The notes beneath the pieces were generated by a model. It was not told the origin of the DNA. It worked only from the letters and a program-made list of their open reading frames with translations, and made no database searches. The position numbers and the translations under genes were made by a program. Positions 15,722-24,092 of a stretch of DNA of 64,000 nt are shown piece after piece (position 1 is the stretch's first letter; the number at the start of each line of letters is the position of its first letter). Source of the DNA: Xylophilus sp. Leaf220 (GTDB lineage Bacteria > Pseudomonadota > Gammaproteobacteria > Burkholderiales > Burkholderiaceae_C); assembly GCF_001421705.1 (NCBI RefSeq), contig NZ_LMKO01000023.1, forward strand, positions 232,639-296,638, read 5' to 3'.

Positions 15722-16525
15722 TCACTGCAGCCGGACCACCGGCCCGCCGAGGCCGGTGGCCTCCATCCAGTCGAAGACCGAATCGACCGTCACCGTCGCG
15801 ATGCGGTCGGCGAACCGGTCCTGCGGCGGATGGTCGTCGAAGGCCACGTTGGCGCGGGTCATCCGGCCGCCCAGCCGGGTCAGCGGCCCCAGCTGCAGCA
15901 CGGTGGGCGCATAGCCCTTGAAGCGCAGCCAGGCCTGGGCCTGCGCGCGGCTGCGGATGGTGGCCGGCTCCATCGCCTCGGCCAGGGTCTCCAGCGCCCA
16001 CTGGTTCGATTGCTGGTAGGTCTGGCCCCAGGCGTAGCTCGTCATGCTGTAGCGCGGCTCGTGCAGGTCGAGCGTGCGTTCGCGCGACTGCAGCAGCGCC
16101 CGCAGCTTCTGCTGCATCTCGGGCGTGGGCACCACCCAGGCGGCCTGGTAGCGCCAGAGGTCGTCGAGGAAGAAATCCCCCAGCCCCTGCCGGTAGACCG
16201 CCGCGGTGGCGCTGCCGCACTGGTTGAGCTTGTGGCTCAGCCGCCAATGGCCGTCGTCGGTGCGCCAGGCCAGGCCCAGGTGCGACCACTGCAGCCGGTA
16301 GCGGCTCAGGTCCTGGCCGGCGCGGGCCAGCACCACCACCTGGGCGCCGCTCGCGTCCAGCGCGGCGGCGGTGCGCTGCGCCAGGTCCATGCTGCGGCCG
16401 ATGCCCTGGGGCGTCAGTTTGGTATCGGTGCAAGGGCGGCCGGCATGGGCCGGAGCCGCCGCCATCGCGGCCAGCAGGCAGGCGGCGGCGACCGCCGGGC
16501 GTATCAGGCGAGAGATGCGGTGCAT
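15722..16525 (-). CDS. DUF2145 family secreted protein
   Basis: The start at 16525 gives 267 residues beginning with a signal peptide (residues 1-28, ending APAHA). The mature protein starts GRPCTDTKLTPQ and contains the DUF2145 landmarks SHLGLAWR, LNQCGSATAAVYRQGLGDFF and SYAWGQTYQQSNQW. The frame remains open far upstream, but only as a shadow. DUF2145 proteins are periplasmic and uncharacterised. It is 17 bases after a small secreted-protein gene, and the two are probably one operon. Confidence 0.85.
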   Translation of the reverse strand: MHRISRLIRPAVAAACLLAAMAAAPAHAGRPCTDTKLTPQGIGRSMDLAQRTAAALDASGAQVVVLARAGQDLSRYRLQWSHLGLAWRTDDGHWRLSHKLNQCGSATAAVYRQGLGDFFLDDLWRYQAAWVVPTPEMQQKLRALLQSRERTLDLHEPRYSMTSYAWGQTYQQSNQWALETLAEAMEPATIRSRAQAQAWLRFKGYAPTVLQLGPLTRLGGRMTRANVAFDDHPPQDRFADRIATVTVDSVFDWMEATGLGGPVVRLQ

Positions 16526-16542
16526 CGCGGCTCCTATGCGGC

Positions 16543-17019
16543 TCACAGCCGCTCGTTGTGCAGCAGCGCCCGGCCGAGCGCGTTGGGGACGTAGGCCAGC
16601 ACCTCGCCCGCCGCCGACAGCACCACGCCGGTCGAGACCACCGTGACCAGCACCGCGGCACCCACGCTGGTCGCCACGCCCCGGGCCGCGCCCGAGACGG
16701 CGCGGCCCGCCACCTCGACGCTGACCTGGGCACCGTCGGACGCCCGGGTCAGCAGGTACACCGTGCCGCGGGCGGTCGACTCCACCGCCGCCACGGTCAG
16801 CACCACGCCGCCCACCGACAGCGCCGCCGGCACCGCCAGTACCGCGCCGGCAGAAGCACCGGCCACCGAGGCACCGCCGACCACCGAGGCGATCGGCAGC
16901 ATCGACAGTGCGGCCGATGCCTCGCTCTGCGCGCTGGCATGGGTTGCGGGAAGTGCCAGCGCCAGGCCGAACGCCGCCAGTGCGGCCCTTCTGCGCAGGG
17001 AAACGAAGAGAGTGTTCAT
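16543..17019 (-). CDS. small secreted or membrane-associated protein, function unknown
   Basis: This 158-residue protein has a signal peptide (residues 1-31, ending THASAQ). The remainder is rich in Ala, Gly, Val and Ser with several hydrophobic stretches (about 40-80 and 108-145) and no recognised motif. It precedes the DUF2145 gene by 17 bases, which suggests a common job at the envelope. I do not recognise the family. Confidence 0.7.
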   Translation of the reverse strand: MNTLFVSLRRRAALAAFGLALALPATHASAQSEASAALSMLPIASVVGGASVAGASAGAVLAVPAALSVGGVVLTVAAVESTARGTVYLLTRASDGAQVSVEVAGRAVSGAARGVATSVGAAVLVTVVSTGVVLSAAGEVLAYVPNALGRALLHNERL

Positions 17020-17099
17020 GTGAAGGCTCCTGTGGACCGCCGGTGCCCGGCCGTCCGGTTTGGGAAATCGATCGAACGACGTCTGCAGGGCGCGGACGG

Positions 17100-17606
17100 T
17101 CAGGCTGCGTCGCGGCCATCGTCACGCTCGGCCACCGGCATACGGCGGCCGGCCAGCGGGTCGACCCGATCGGCTTCGTGGCGGTCGCGCAGCATCTTGG
17201 CCAGGGTGAAGGCCGACGACACCAGGAACAACCAAGCCACGCCCAGGAAGGCCTTGTAGGTCGGATCGATCGCCATCCGCAGCAGGCCCCAGGCGGTCAG
17301 GCCCATCGCGACGGCGAAGCCGCCCCACACCACCAGGCCCCAGAGCGGCGTGTCGCTGCCGACGGCGTCCTCCTTGTCCCGCACGAACTTGGCCAGCACG
17401 AAGACCGCCGACAGGCAGAACACATAGCCCATCACCATGAACGCACGGTCCAGGCTCTGCCCCGGCAGCCAGGCCAGGCCGGTGCCGCACAGGAACACGG
17501 CGAGCGCGAACGACACCCAGACCTGCAACTGCCAGGCGCGGGTATCGCGGCGGACGGCGGCAAAAGCTGCGGTAGTGGTGGCGGCGGTGGTTCGGGGAAC
17601 TTGCAT
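17100..17606 (-). CDS. YiaA/YiaB-family inner-membrane protein
   Basis: The ATG at 17606 has GGAG upstream and gives 168 residues; the longer frame (to 17678) lacks a ribosome site. There are four membrane helices arranged as two YiaAB two-helix units (about 28-72 and 88-140). Each unit ends in the similar sequences VFVLAKFVRDKED and AFTLAKMLRDRHE. YiaA/YiaB function is unknown; it may relate to envelope stress. The gene is divergent from poxB across 196 bases that contain a palindrome. Confidence 0.8.
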   Translation of the reverse strand: MQVPRTTAATTTAAFAAVRRDTRAWQLQVWVSFALAVFLCGTGLAWLPGQSLDRAFMVMGYVFCLSAVFVLAKFVRDKEDAVGSDTPLWGLVVWGGFAVAMGLTAWGLLRMAIDPTYKAFLGVAWLFLVSSAFTLAKMLRDRHEADRVDPLAGRRMPVAERDDGRDAA

Positions 17607-17702
17607 GGAGAGACTCCGTTGGTTGAGGTGGCGCCATCGTGCTGCGGCACGCCCCGTGTCGGGTGCGGATTCCTGCATCCATGCCGCCCTTCAACGCCTC
17701 GG

Positions 17703-17719
17703 GTATCGAATTCCGATAC
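17703..17719. promoter_or_regulatory. 17-base palindrome in the yiaA-like/poxB divergent region
   Basis: GTATCG-AATTC-CGATAC is a perfect 6+6 inverted repeat, 84 bases before the poxB ATG and 97 bases from the yiaA-like start. Its form suits a dimeric repressor or LysR-type site serving both genes; no regulator gene is adjacent. Confidence 0.35.
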
Positions 17720-17802
17720 TTTTCTGCGCTACAGGCCCTTACCCGCGGCCAAGGTGCGGCGCTCAGAATGGGGAGCCCTGCAACTTCTCCTGAAAGCTTC
17801 CG

Positions 17803-19542
17803 ATGGCGCAACCGAACGTGGCCGAAGTGTTCGTCGACACCCTGCGCGAGGCCGGCGTCCAGCGCATCTACGGCGTGGTGGGCGACAGCCTGAACGGCAT
17901 CACCGAAGTGCTGCGCGCCCAAGGCGACATCGACTGGGTACATGTGCGCCACGAGGAAACCGCCGCCTTCGCCGCCGGGGCCGAGGCCCACCTGACCGGC
18001 CGTCTGGCGGTCTGCGCCGGCTCCTGCGGGCCGGGCAACCTGCACCTGATCAACGGCCTGTTCGACGCCCACCGCAGCCGGGTGCCGGTGCTGGCGATCG
18101 CGGCGCAGATCCCTACCGAGGAGATCGGCTCGGGCTACTTCCAGGAGACACGGCCCGAGGCGCTGTTCCGCGACTGCAGCGTGTTCTGCGAATCGGTGTC
18201 CGACCCGTCGCACATGCCGCGCATCCTCGACCTGGCGATCCGCGCGGCGGTGGGCCAGCGCGGCGTGGCGGTGGTGGTCATTCCCGGCGACATCGCCCTG
18301 CTGCCGGCGGTGCAGACCGCCATCTCGTCGCGCGCCTCCCTGCTGCCGGTGCCGCCGCTGGTGCGGCCCGACGACGCGCAGCTCACCGCGCTGGCCGCGC
18401 TGCTGGAAGGCGCCGGCAAGGTCACCATCCTGGCCGGCCGCGGCTGCCTGGGCGCGCACGCGGGGCTGGTCGAATTGGCGGGCCGGCTGCAGGCGCCCAT
18501 CGTCCACGCCCTGGGCGGCAAGGAAATCGTGGAATACGACAACCCGTTCGACGTCGGCATGACCGGCCTGATCGGCTTCTCATCGGGCTACCACGCGATG
18601 ATGGAGTGCGACCTGCTGCTGATGCTGGGCACCGATTTCCCCTACCGCCAGTTCTTTCCCGAGAAGGCGAAGGTGGTGCAGATCGACCTGCGCGCGGAGC
18701 AGCTGGGCCGGCGCACCGCGCTCGACATGGGCCTGGTGGGCGACGTGAAGACCACGCTGGAAGCGCTGCTGCCGCGCCTCTCGCAGAAGCCCGACCGCGG
18801 GCACCTGGAGGCCTGCCTGAAGCACTATTCCAAGGCCCGCGCCGGGCTGGACGAGCTGGCCGCGCCGCCCACCGACGGCGCCGCCTCGCAGATCCACCCG
18901 CAGCAGGTGGTGCACGAGCTGAGCCGCCTTGCCGCCGACGACGCGGTCTTCACGGTGGACGTGGGCACGCCCACCATCTGGGCCGCGCGCTACCTGAAGA
19001 TGAACGGCCGGCGCCGGCTGATCGGCTCCTTTGTGCACGGCTCGATGGCGGGTGCGATGCCGCAGGCGATCGGCGCGCAGGCGGCGTTCCCGGGGCGGCA
19101 GGTGATCGCGCTGGCGGGCGACGGCGGCTTCACCATGCTGATGGGCGACCTGCTGACGCTGGCGCAGGAAAAGCTGCCGGCCAAGATCGTCGTCTTCAAC
19201 AACGGCTCGCTCGGCTTCGTCGAGATGGAGATGAAGGCCGCCGGCCTGCTGGAGACCGGCGTGGCGCTGCAGAACCCCGACTTCGCCGCGATGGCGCGGG
19301 CCGCCGGCATCCACGGCGTGCGGATCGAGCATCCGGGCCAGCTCGATGCCGGCCTGCGCGGCGCGCTGGCGCACGACGGGCCGGTGGTGGTCGACGTGGT
19401 GGTGGCGCGGCAGGAGCTGTCGATCCCGCCCAAGATCACCGCGGCCCAGGCCAAGGGCTTCGGCCTGTACGCATTGAAGGCGGTGATCGACGGCCGCGGC
19501 GGCACCCTGCTGGACCTGGCCAAGACCAACCTGCTGCGCTGA
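17803..19542 (+). CDS. poxB: pyruvate oxidase/dehydrogenase (quinone), thiamine-diphosphate enzyme
   Basis: This 579-residue enzyme has the three domains of the pyruvate oxidase family. The cofactor-activating glutamate is in VRHEETAAFAAGAEA (near residue 51). The central FAD-binding domain spans about 190-340. The C-terminal thiamine-diphosphate motif begins LAGDGGFTMLMGDLLT and closes with VFNNGSLGFVEME. PoxB oxidises pyruvate to acetate and CO2 at the membrane and passes electrons to quinone. E. coli PoxB (572 residues) ends in a lipid-binding peptide; the end here (LLDLAKTNLLR) is less clearly amphipathic. A related acetolactate-synthase-like role cannot be excluded, but the FNNGSLGFVEMEM stretch is PoxB-like. 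Confidence 0.85.
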   Translation: MAQPNVAEVFVDTLREAGVQRIYGVVGDSLNGITEVLRAQGDIDWVHVRHEETAAFAAGAEAHLTGRLAVCAGSCGPGNLHLINGLFDAHRSRVPVLAIAAQIPTEEIGSGYFQETRPEALFRDCSVFCESVSDPSHMPRILDLAIRAAVGQRGVAVVVIPGDIALLPAVQTAISSRASLLPVPPLVRPDDAQLTALAALLEGAGKVTILAGRGCLGAHAGLVELAGRLQAPIVHALGGKEIVEYDNPFDVGMTGLIGFSSGYHAMMECDLLLMLGTDFPYRQFFPEKAKVVQIDLRAEQLGRRTALDMGLVGDVKTTLEALLPRLSQKPDRGHLEACLKHYSKARAGLDELAAPPTDGAASQIHPQQVVHELSRLAADDAVFTVDVGTPTIWAARYLKMNGRRRLIGSFVHGSMAGAMPQAIGAQAAFPGRQVIALAGDGGFTMLMGDLLTLAQEKLPAKIVVFNNGSLGFVEMEMKAAGLLETGVALQNPDFAAMARAAGIHGVRIEHPGQLDAGLRGALAHDGPVVVDVVVARQELSIPPKITAAQAKGFGLYALKAVIDGRGGTLLDLAKTNLLR

Positions 19543-19566
19543 CGCAACCGCGGTGGCGCCGGCGCC

Positions 19567-21522
19567 TCAGACCTTCGCGGCCGGTGCGGCCAGCAGTTGC
19601 TGCACCCGCGCCTGCAGCAGCGCGGGCTGTACCTCTGCGGCCGGCAGGGGCGCACCCACGTCCAGCCCCACCCGGTTGAAGAAGCCGCGCCGGAACGGCT
19701 TGACCATCGCCCGGCGTTTGCCGCCGCGCAGCTCGATCCGGCTGAAGAAGGAACCCCACAGGTTCGATAGCGCCATCGGCACTACCGGTACCTCCAGCCC
19801 GTCGGCACGCGCCTGCTCGAGGATCTTCATGATGCCGCCCTTGAAGGGCTGGAGCGTGCCGTCCTGCGTGATCGCACCCTCGGGAAAGATGGCGACCAGC
19901 TCGCCTTCGCGCAGCGCATGCGCCACCCGGGCGAAGGCGGCCTCGTAGATGGCCGGGTCTTCCTTCTGCGGCGCGATCGGGATCGCCTTGGCCAGCCGGA
20001 ACAGGGCGCCCAGCACCGGCGTGGCGAAGATGCGGTGGTCCATCACGAAGTGGATCGGCCGAGGGCTGGCGGCCATCAGCAACACCGGGTCGACGAAGCT
20101 CACGTGGTTGCAGACAAGCACCGCCGCGCCCTGCAGCGGGATCTGCGCGTCGCCCCGGATCTGGAAGCGGTAGACGAAGCGCGAGGCCACCCAGGCGATG
20201 AAGCGCAGCAGGTACTCGGGCACCAGCAGGAAGATGTAGGCCGCCACCAGCGCGTTGGCGATGCCGGTCAGCAGGAAGATCTGCGGCACCGTAGCGCCCG
20301 CCGCCAGCAGGCCGCCGGCGATCACCGAGCTGGCGATCATGAACAGCGCATTGAGGATGTTGTTGGCCGCGATGATCCGGGCCCGGTGCGTCGGCTGGCT
20401 GCGCAGCTGGATCAGCGCGTACATCGGCACGCTGTAGAGGCCGGCGAACAGGCTCAGCAGCGCCAGGTCGGCCATCACCCGCCAGTGCTCCGCCTGCGAC
20501 ACGAAGGCCGAGAGGCCCATCACCGGCACCGCCGGCAGGCCGCGCGAGGCGAAGTACAGGTCGATCGCGAACACGCTCATGCCGATCGCGCCGAGCGGCA
20601 CCAGCCCGATCTCCACCTGCCGGCGGCTCAGCACCTCGCAGAGCAGGGAGCCGGTGCCGATGCCCACCGAGAACACCACCAGCAGCAGCGAGGCGACGCG
20701 CTCGTCGCCGTGCAGCACCTCCTTGGCGAAGTTGGGGAACTGGCTCAGGAACACCGCGCCGAAGAACCACATCCAGCTGATGCCCAGCAGCGAGCGGAAC
20801 ACCACCGTGTTGCCGTGCGCCAGCTTCAGGTTGCGCCAGGTCTCGGTGAACGGGTTCCAGTTGATCCTGAGCTGCGGATCGGTCGCGGGCGCGCTCGGGA
20901 TGCCTTGCGCCACCAGCCGCCCCAGCAGCGCCAGCGCCACGCAGGCGCCCGCCACCCAGGCGTGCCCCACCTGCGGCACCGCCACCAGCAGGCCGCCCGC
21001 CACCTGGCCGAGCAGGATCGCGACGAAGGTGCCCATCTCGACCATGCCGTTGCCGCCGGTCAGCTCCCGCTCGTGCAGCACCTGGGGCAGGTAGGCGAAC
21101 TTCACCGGTCCGAAGAGCGTGGAGTGCAAGCCCATAAGGAAGGTGCAGACCAGCAGCACCACCACGTTGCCCAGCACGAAACCCGCGGCCGCCAGCAGCA
21201 TGATGGCGATCTCGAGGTTCTTCACGAACCGGATCATCTGCGTCTTGTCGTGCTTGTCGGTGAGCTGGCCCGAGGTGGCCGAGAACAGCAGGAAGGGCAG
21301 GATGAACAGCGCGCCGATCACCAGCCCGGCCATCGCCGGCGGCATCCACGACACCGACAGCTGGTAGGTCACCAGCACGGTGAAGGCGAACTTGAACAGG
21401 TTGTCGTTGGCCGCGCCGGCGAACTGCGTCCAGAAGAACGGGCCGAAGCGGCGCTGGCGCAGCAGGGCGAACTGGTTCGGGTGGACGGGCGCGTCGGGGT
21501 TCGCGGGAAGCGTGTCGGGCAT
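19567..21522 (-). CDS. MFS transporter - lysophospholipid acyltransferase fusion
   Basis: The start at 21522 gives 651 residues. Residues about 10-405 are a 12-helix major facilitator domain with family signals such as FGPFFWTQFAGAANDNLFKF and SGQLTDKHDKTQMI, as in the lysophospholipid flippase LplT. Residues about 430-651 are a PlsC-type acyltransferase with the HX4D motif NHVSFVD, the FPEGAITQDG motif and a conserved proline segment. LplT and the acyltransferase Aas cooperate in E. coli to import and reacylate lysophospholipids; here both functions are on one chain, but no acyl-ACP synthetase domain is present. It is convergent with poxB and divergent from a helix-turn-helix gene. Confidence 0.85.
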   Translation of the reverse strand: MPDTLPANPDAPVHPNQFALLRQRRFGPFFWTQFAGAANDNLFKFAFTVLVTYQLSVSWMPPAMAGLVIGALFILPFLLFSATSGQLTDKHDKTQMIRFVKNLEIAIMLLAAAGFVLGNVVVLLVCTFLMGLHSTLFGPVKFAYLPQVLHERELTGGNGMVEMGTFVAILLGQVAGGLLVAVPQVGHAWVAGACVALALLGRLVAQGIPSAPATDPQLRINWNPFTETWRNLKLAHGNTVVFRSLLGISWMWFFGAVFLSQFPNFAKEVLHGDERVASLLLVVFSVGIGTGSLLCEVLSRRQVEIGLVPLGAIGMSVFAIDLYFASRGLPAVPVMGLSAFVSQAEHWRVMADLALLSLFAGLYSVPMYALIQLRSQPTHRARIIAANNILNALFMIASSVIAGGLLAAGATVPQIFLLTGIANALVAAYIFLLVPEYLLRFIAWVASRFVYRFQIRGDAQIPLQGAAVLVCNHVSFVDPVLLMAASPRPIHFVMDHRIFATPVLGALFRLAKAIPIAPQKEDPAIYEAAFARVAHALREGELVAIFPEGAITQDGTLQPFKGGIMKILEQARADGLEVPVVPMALSNLWGSFFSRIELRGGKRRAMVKPFRRGFFNRVGLDVGAPLPAAEVQPALLQARVQQLLAAPAAKV

Positions 21523-21643
21523 GCAGGGCTCCAGGGCATCGGGCCCGCCGCGGGCCGTGTGCGGCGGATTGTGCAGGATCGCCCGAGCGCCGAAACGGCA
21601 CCGTGCGCGCGGCCGGCCGCACCCGTCGCGACACAATCGCCGC

Positions 21644-22375
21644 ATGAGCACCACCGCCGATCTGGTCATCGCCCTGAAGCAGGAACTGAAGGCCGCGCGC
21701 CTGACCTATGCCGACCTGGCGCGCGCCATGGGTATGGCCGAATCGAGCGTCAAGCGCATGCTGGCCAAGGGCGACATGCCGCTGTCGCGGGTAGATGCGA
21801 TCTGCCGCGCGCTGAAGCTCGATTTCGCCGACCTGGCCCGCCGCGTGGCCGACGCCCAGCCGCTGACGGTGCGGCTGACGCTGGAGCAGGAGCGCGCCGT
21901 GGTGGCCGACCGCACCCTGCTGCTGATGGCGATCTGCGTGCTGAGCCAGTGGACGCTGGAGCAGGTGGTCGAGGCCTACCGGCTCACCGAAGCCGAGGGC
22001 ATCCGCGCGCTGGTGCAGCTCGACCGCATCGGCATCATCGAGCTGCGGCCCGGCAACCGCTACCGCCTCAAGCTCTCGAAGACCTTCCGCTGGCGGCCGC
22101 ACGGCCCGGTGATGGACTATTTCCGCGAGCATGCGGTGCTCGACTATTTCGGCGGCGGCTTCGACGCGGCGGGCGAAGGCCTGCTGCTGGTGCACGGCAG
22201 CATCAGCAGCGCCCTGGCGCCGGCCTTCTTCGAGCGGCTGCAGCGGGTTGCGCAGGATTTCGCCCAGCAGCACCTGGCCGACCAGAAGCTCGACGAGGCG
22301 GCACTGGAGAGCTACACCCTGCTGCTGGCGATGCGGCGCTGGGAGCTGGCGGCCTTCACCGCGATGCGGCGCTGA
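21644..22375 (+). CDS. XRE-type helix-turn-helix transcriptional regulator
   Basis: This 243-residue protein has an N-terminal helix-turn-helix (about 7-62, LTYADLARAMGMAESSVKRML) and a C-terminal region of about 170 residues without a recognised ligand-binding motif. The C-terminal part has a second helix-turn-helix-like stretch (LTEAEGIRALVQLDRIGIIEL, about 115-135). It is divergent from the MFS-acyltransferase gene with 121 bases between starts and may control it. The regulator's ligand and target are unknown. Confidence 0.8.
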   Translation: MSTTADLVIALKQELKAARLTYADLARAMGMAESSVKRMLAKGDMPLSRVDAICRALKLDFADLARRVADAQPLTVRLTLEQERAVVADRTLLLMAICVLSQWTLEQVVEAYRLTEAEGIRALVQLDRIGIIELRPGNRYRLKLSKTFRWRPHGPVMDYFREHAVLDYFGGGFDAAGEGLLLVHGSISSALAPAFFERLQRVAQDFAQQHLADQKLDEAALESYTLLLAMRRWELAAFTAMRR

Positions 22376-22473
22376 GGCGCCGGGCGACCTCGCTGCGCCC
22401 CCGCGCGGTCGGCGATGTTTCTCGCCCACCCGGCTAGGCAGCGGGGCCGGCGCCGCCTAGAATCCCGCCTGCA

Positions 22474-22703
22474 GGAGAGCGAATGGCGGCCACGCCCCCA
22501 TTCCACCGAAGGCGCAAACTCCCATGAACGCTCAGGTGGGCCGTCACGCAAGACGGCCTGGGTACTGCAACATCTAGTTGAACAGCCGTCTGGAGAGACG
22601 TCGCAGCGCACCCCGGTGCCGCTGGCGGCGCACCGAAGGAGCAAGCCCCGCAACCGTTGCGGTGTGAATCTCTCAGGTACCGAGGACAGGGGGAGCGGCA
22701 ACG
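22474..22703 (+). ncRNA. tandem glycine riboswitch upstream of dadA
   Basis: Two aptamer copies are visible. The first runs from GGAGAGC at 22474 through CACCGAAGGCGCAAACTCCC and CGCTCAGGT to about 22566. The second runs from TCTGGAGAGACG near 22588 through CACCGAAGGAGCAAGCCCC, AATCTCTCAGGTACCGAGGA and ACAGGGGGA to about 22693-22703. The GAGAG / CCGAAGG.GCAA / CTCAGGT pattern is the glycine aptamer core. It fills the 409-base gap before dadA, so glycine should control dadA. Confidence 0.85.
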
Positions 22704-22723
22704 GGACGCGTGCGTCCGGTTGC
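22698..22723 (+). promoter_or_regulatory. hairpin at the end of the glycine riboswitch, possible expression platform
   Basis: GCAACGGGACGC (22698-22709) and GCGTCCGGTTGC (22712-22723) pair at 11 of 12 positions. No T-run follows, so it is not a classical terminator. It starts at the 3' edge of the second aptamer and could exchange with its closing stem. Confidence 0.45.
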
Positions 22724-22784
22724 GCCACCACGTTCGGCAACCGCATCCGCGCGCCCCTTGCAGAAACCCTGAAAGGATTTCGCC

Positions 22785-24092
22785 ATGCGCGTCGTCGTCC
22801 TCGGCTCCGGCCTCCTCGGCCTCACCTCCGCCCACTACCTGCAGCAGCTCGGCCACGAGGTCACGGTCATCGACCGCCAGCCCACGCCCGCGGCCGAGAC
22901 CAGCTTCGCCAACGGCGGGCAGATCTCGGTCAGCCACGCCGAGCCCTGGGCCAACCCCTCCGCTCCGCTGAAGGTGCTGCAGTGGCTGGCCCGCGAGGAC
23001 GCGCCGCTGCTGTTCCGCATCCGCGCCGACATGCGCCAGTGGCTCTGGGGCCTGCAGTTCCTGCGCGAGTGCACCCCGGCCCGCACCCGCCACAACATCG
23101 AGCAGATCGTGCGCCTGGGCACCTACAGCCGCGACACGCTGCAGCAGCTGCGCGCCGACATCGGCCTGGAATACGCCGAGCGCACCCAGGGCATCCTGCA
23201 CTTCTACACCAGCCAGAAAGAGTTCGACGGCGCCGAAGCCCCGGCACGCCAGATGCGCGAGCTGGGCTGCGACCGCCGCGTGATCTCGGCCGACGAGGCC
23301 CTGCGCATCGAGCCCGCCCTGGCCCACATCCGGCCGCAGCTGGCCGGCGCCACCTTCACCGCGGAGGACGAATCGGGCGACGCCAACCGCTTCGCCCGCG
23401 GCCTGGCCGCCCGCGCCGAAGCGGCCGGCGTGCAGTTCCGCATGGGCCACACGATCACCGCGCTGCGCGAGGTGGGCGGCCGCATCGACCATGTCGAGGT
23501 GACCGACCCGGACGGCCGCTTCCAGCGCATCCGGGGCGATGCCTTCGTGCTGGCGATGGGCTCCTTCAGCCCGCTGCTGGCGGCGCCGCTGGGCATCCGC
23601 CTGCCGATCTACCCGGCCAAGGGCTATTCGGTCACGATGCCGGTGGCCGACGCGTCCCGCGCGCACCAGGTCTCGCTGACCGACGACGAGTACAAGCTGG
23701 TCTTCTCCCGCCTGACCACGCCCGACGGCGTCGACCGCCTGCGCATCGCCGGCACGGCCGAGCTCAACGGCTACGACCGCAACCTGAACCCGGTGCGCTG
23801 CGAGGCCATCGTGCGCCGTGTGGAGCAGCTCTTTCCCGGCGCGGGCGACGCGTCGCAGGCCCAGTTCTGGACCGGCCTGCGCCCCGCCACGCCAAGCAAC
23901 CTGCCGCTGATCGGCCGCACCAAGCTCGGCAACCTGTTCCTCAACACCGGCCACGGCACCCTGGGCTGGACCCACGCCTGTGGATCGGGCAAGTCGATCG
24001 CCCGGATCGTGAGCGGCCTGGCGCCCGAGGTCGACTACGTGTTCACCGGCACGGAGCGGCCCGCGCCGCGGGTGGCGCCGGCGACTGCCTGA
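22785..24092 (+). CDS. dadA: D-amino acid dehydrogenase, small subunit family
   Basis: This 435-residue flavoprotein has the N-terminal FAD motif VVVLGSGLLGLTSAHYL (residues 3-19) and the family segments ETSFANGGQISVSHAEPWANP (about 38-58) and NTGHGTLGWTHACGSGKSIA near the C-terminus. DadA oxidises D-amino acids (classically D-alanine) to 2-oxo acids and ammonia, passing electrons to the respiratory chain. The tandem glycine riboswitch in the leader suggests that the enzyme is used on glycine or is part of glycine overload defence. AAAGGA precedes the ATG by 7 bases. The last 50 bases overlap the end of the opposite-strand membrane-protein gene. Confidence 0.9.
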   Translation: MRVVVLGSGLLGLTSAHYLQQLGHEVTVIDRQPTPAAETSFANGGQISVSHAEPWANPSAPLKVLQWLAREDAPLLFRIRADMRQWLWGLQFLRECTPARTRHNIEQIVRLGTYSRDTLQQLRADIGLEYAERTQGILHFYTSQKEFDGAEAPARQMRELGCDRRVISADEALRIEPALAHIRPQLAGATFTAEDESGDANRFARGLAARAEAAGVQFRMGHTITALREVGGRIDHVEVTDPDGRFQRIRGDAFVLAMGSFSPLLAAPLGIRLPIYPAKGYSVTMPVADASRAHQVSLTDDEYKLVFSRLTTPDGVDRLRIAGTAELNGYDRNLNPVRCEAIVRRVEQLFPGAGDASQAQFWTGLRPATPSNLPLIGRTKLGNLFLNTGHGTLGWTHACGSGKSIARIVSGLAPEVDYVFTGTERPAPRVAPATA

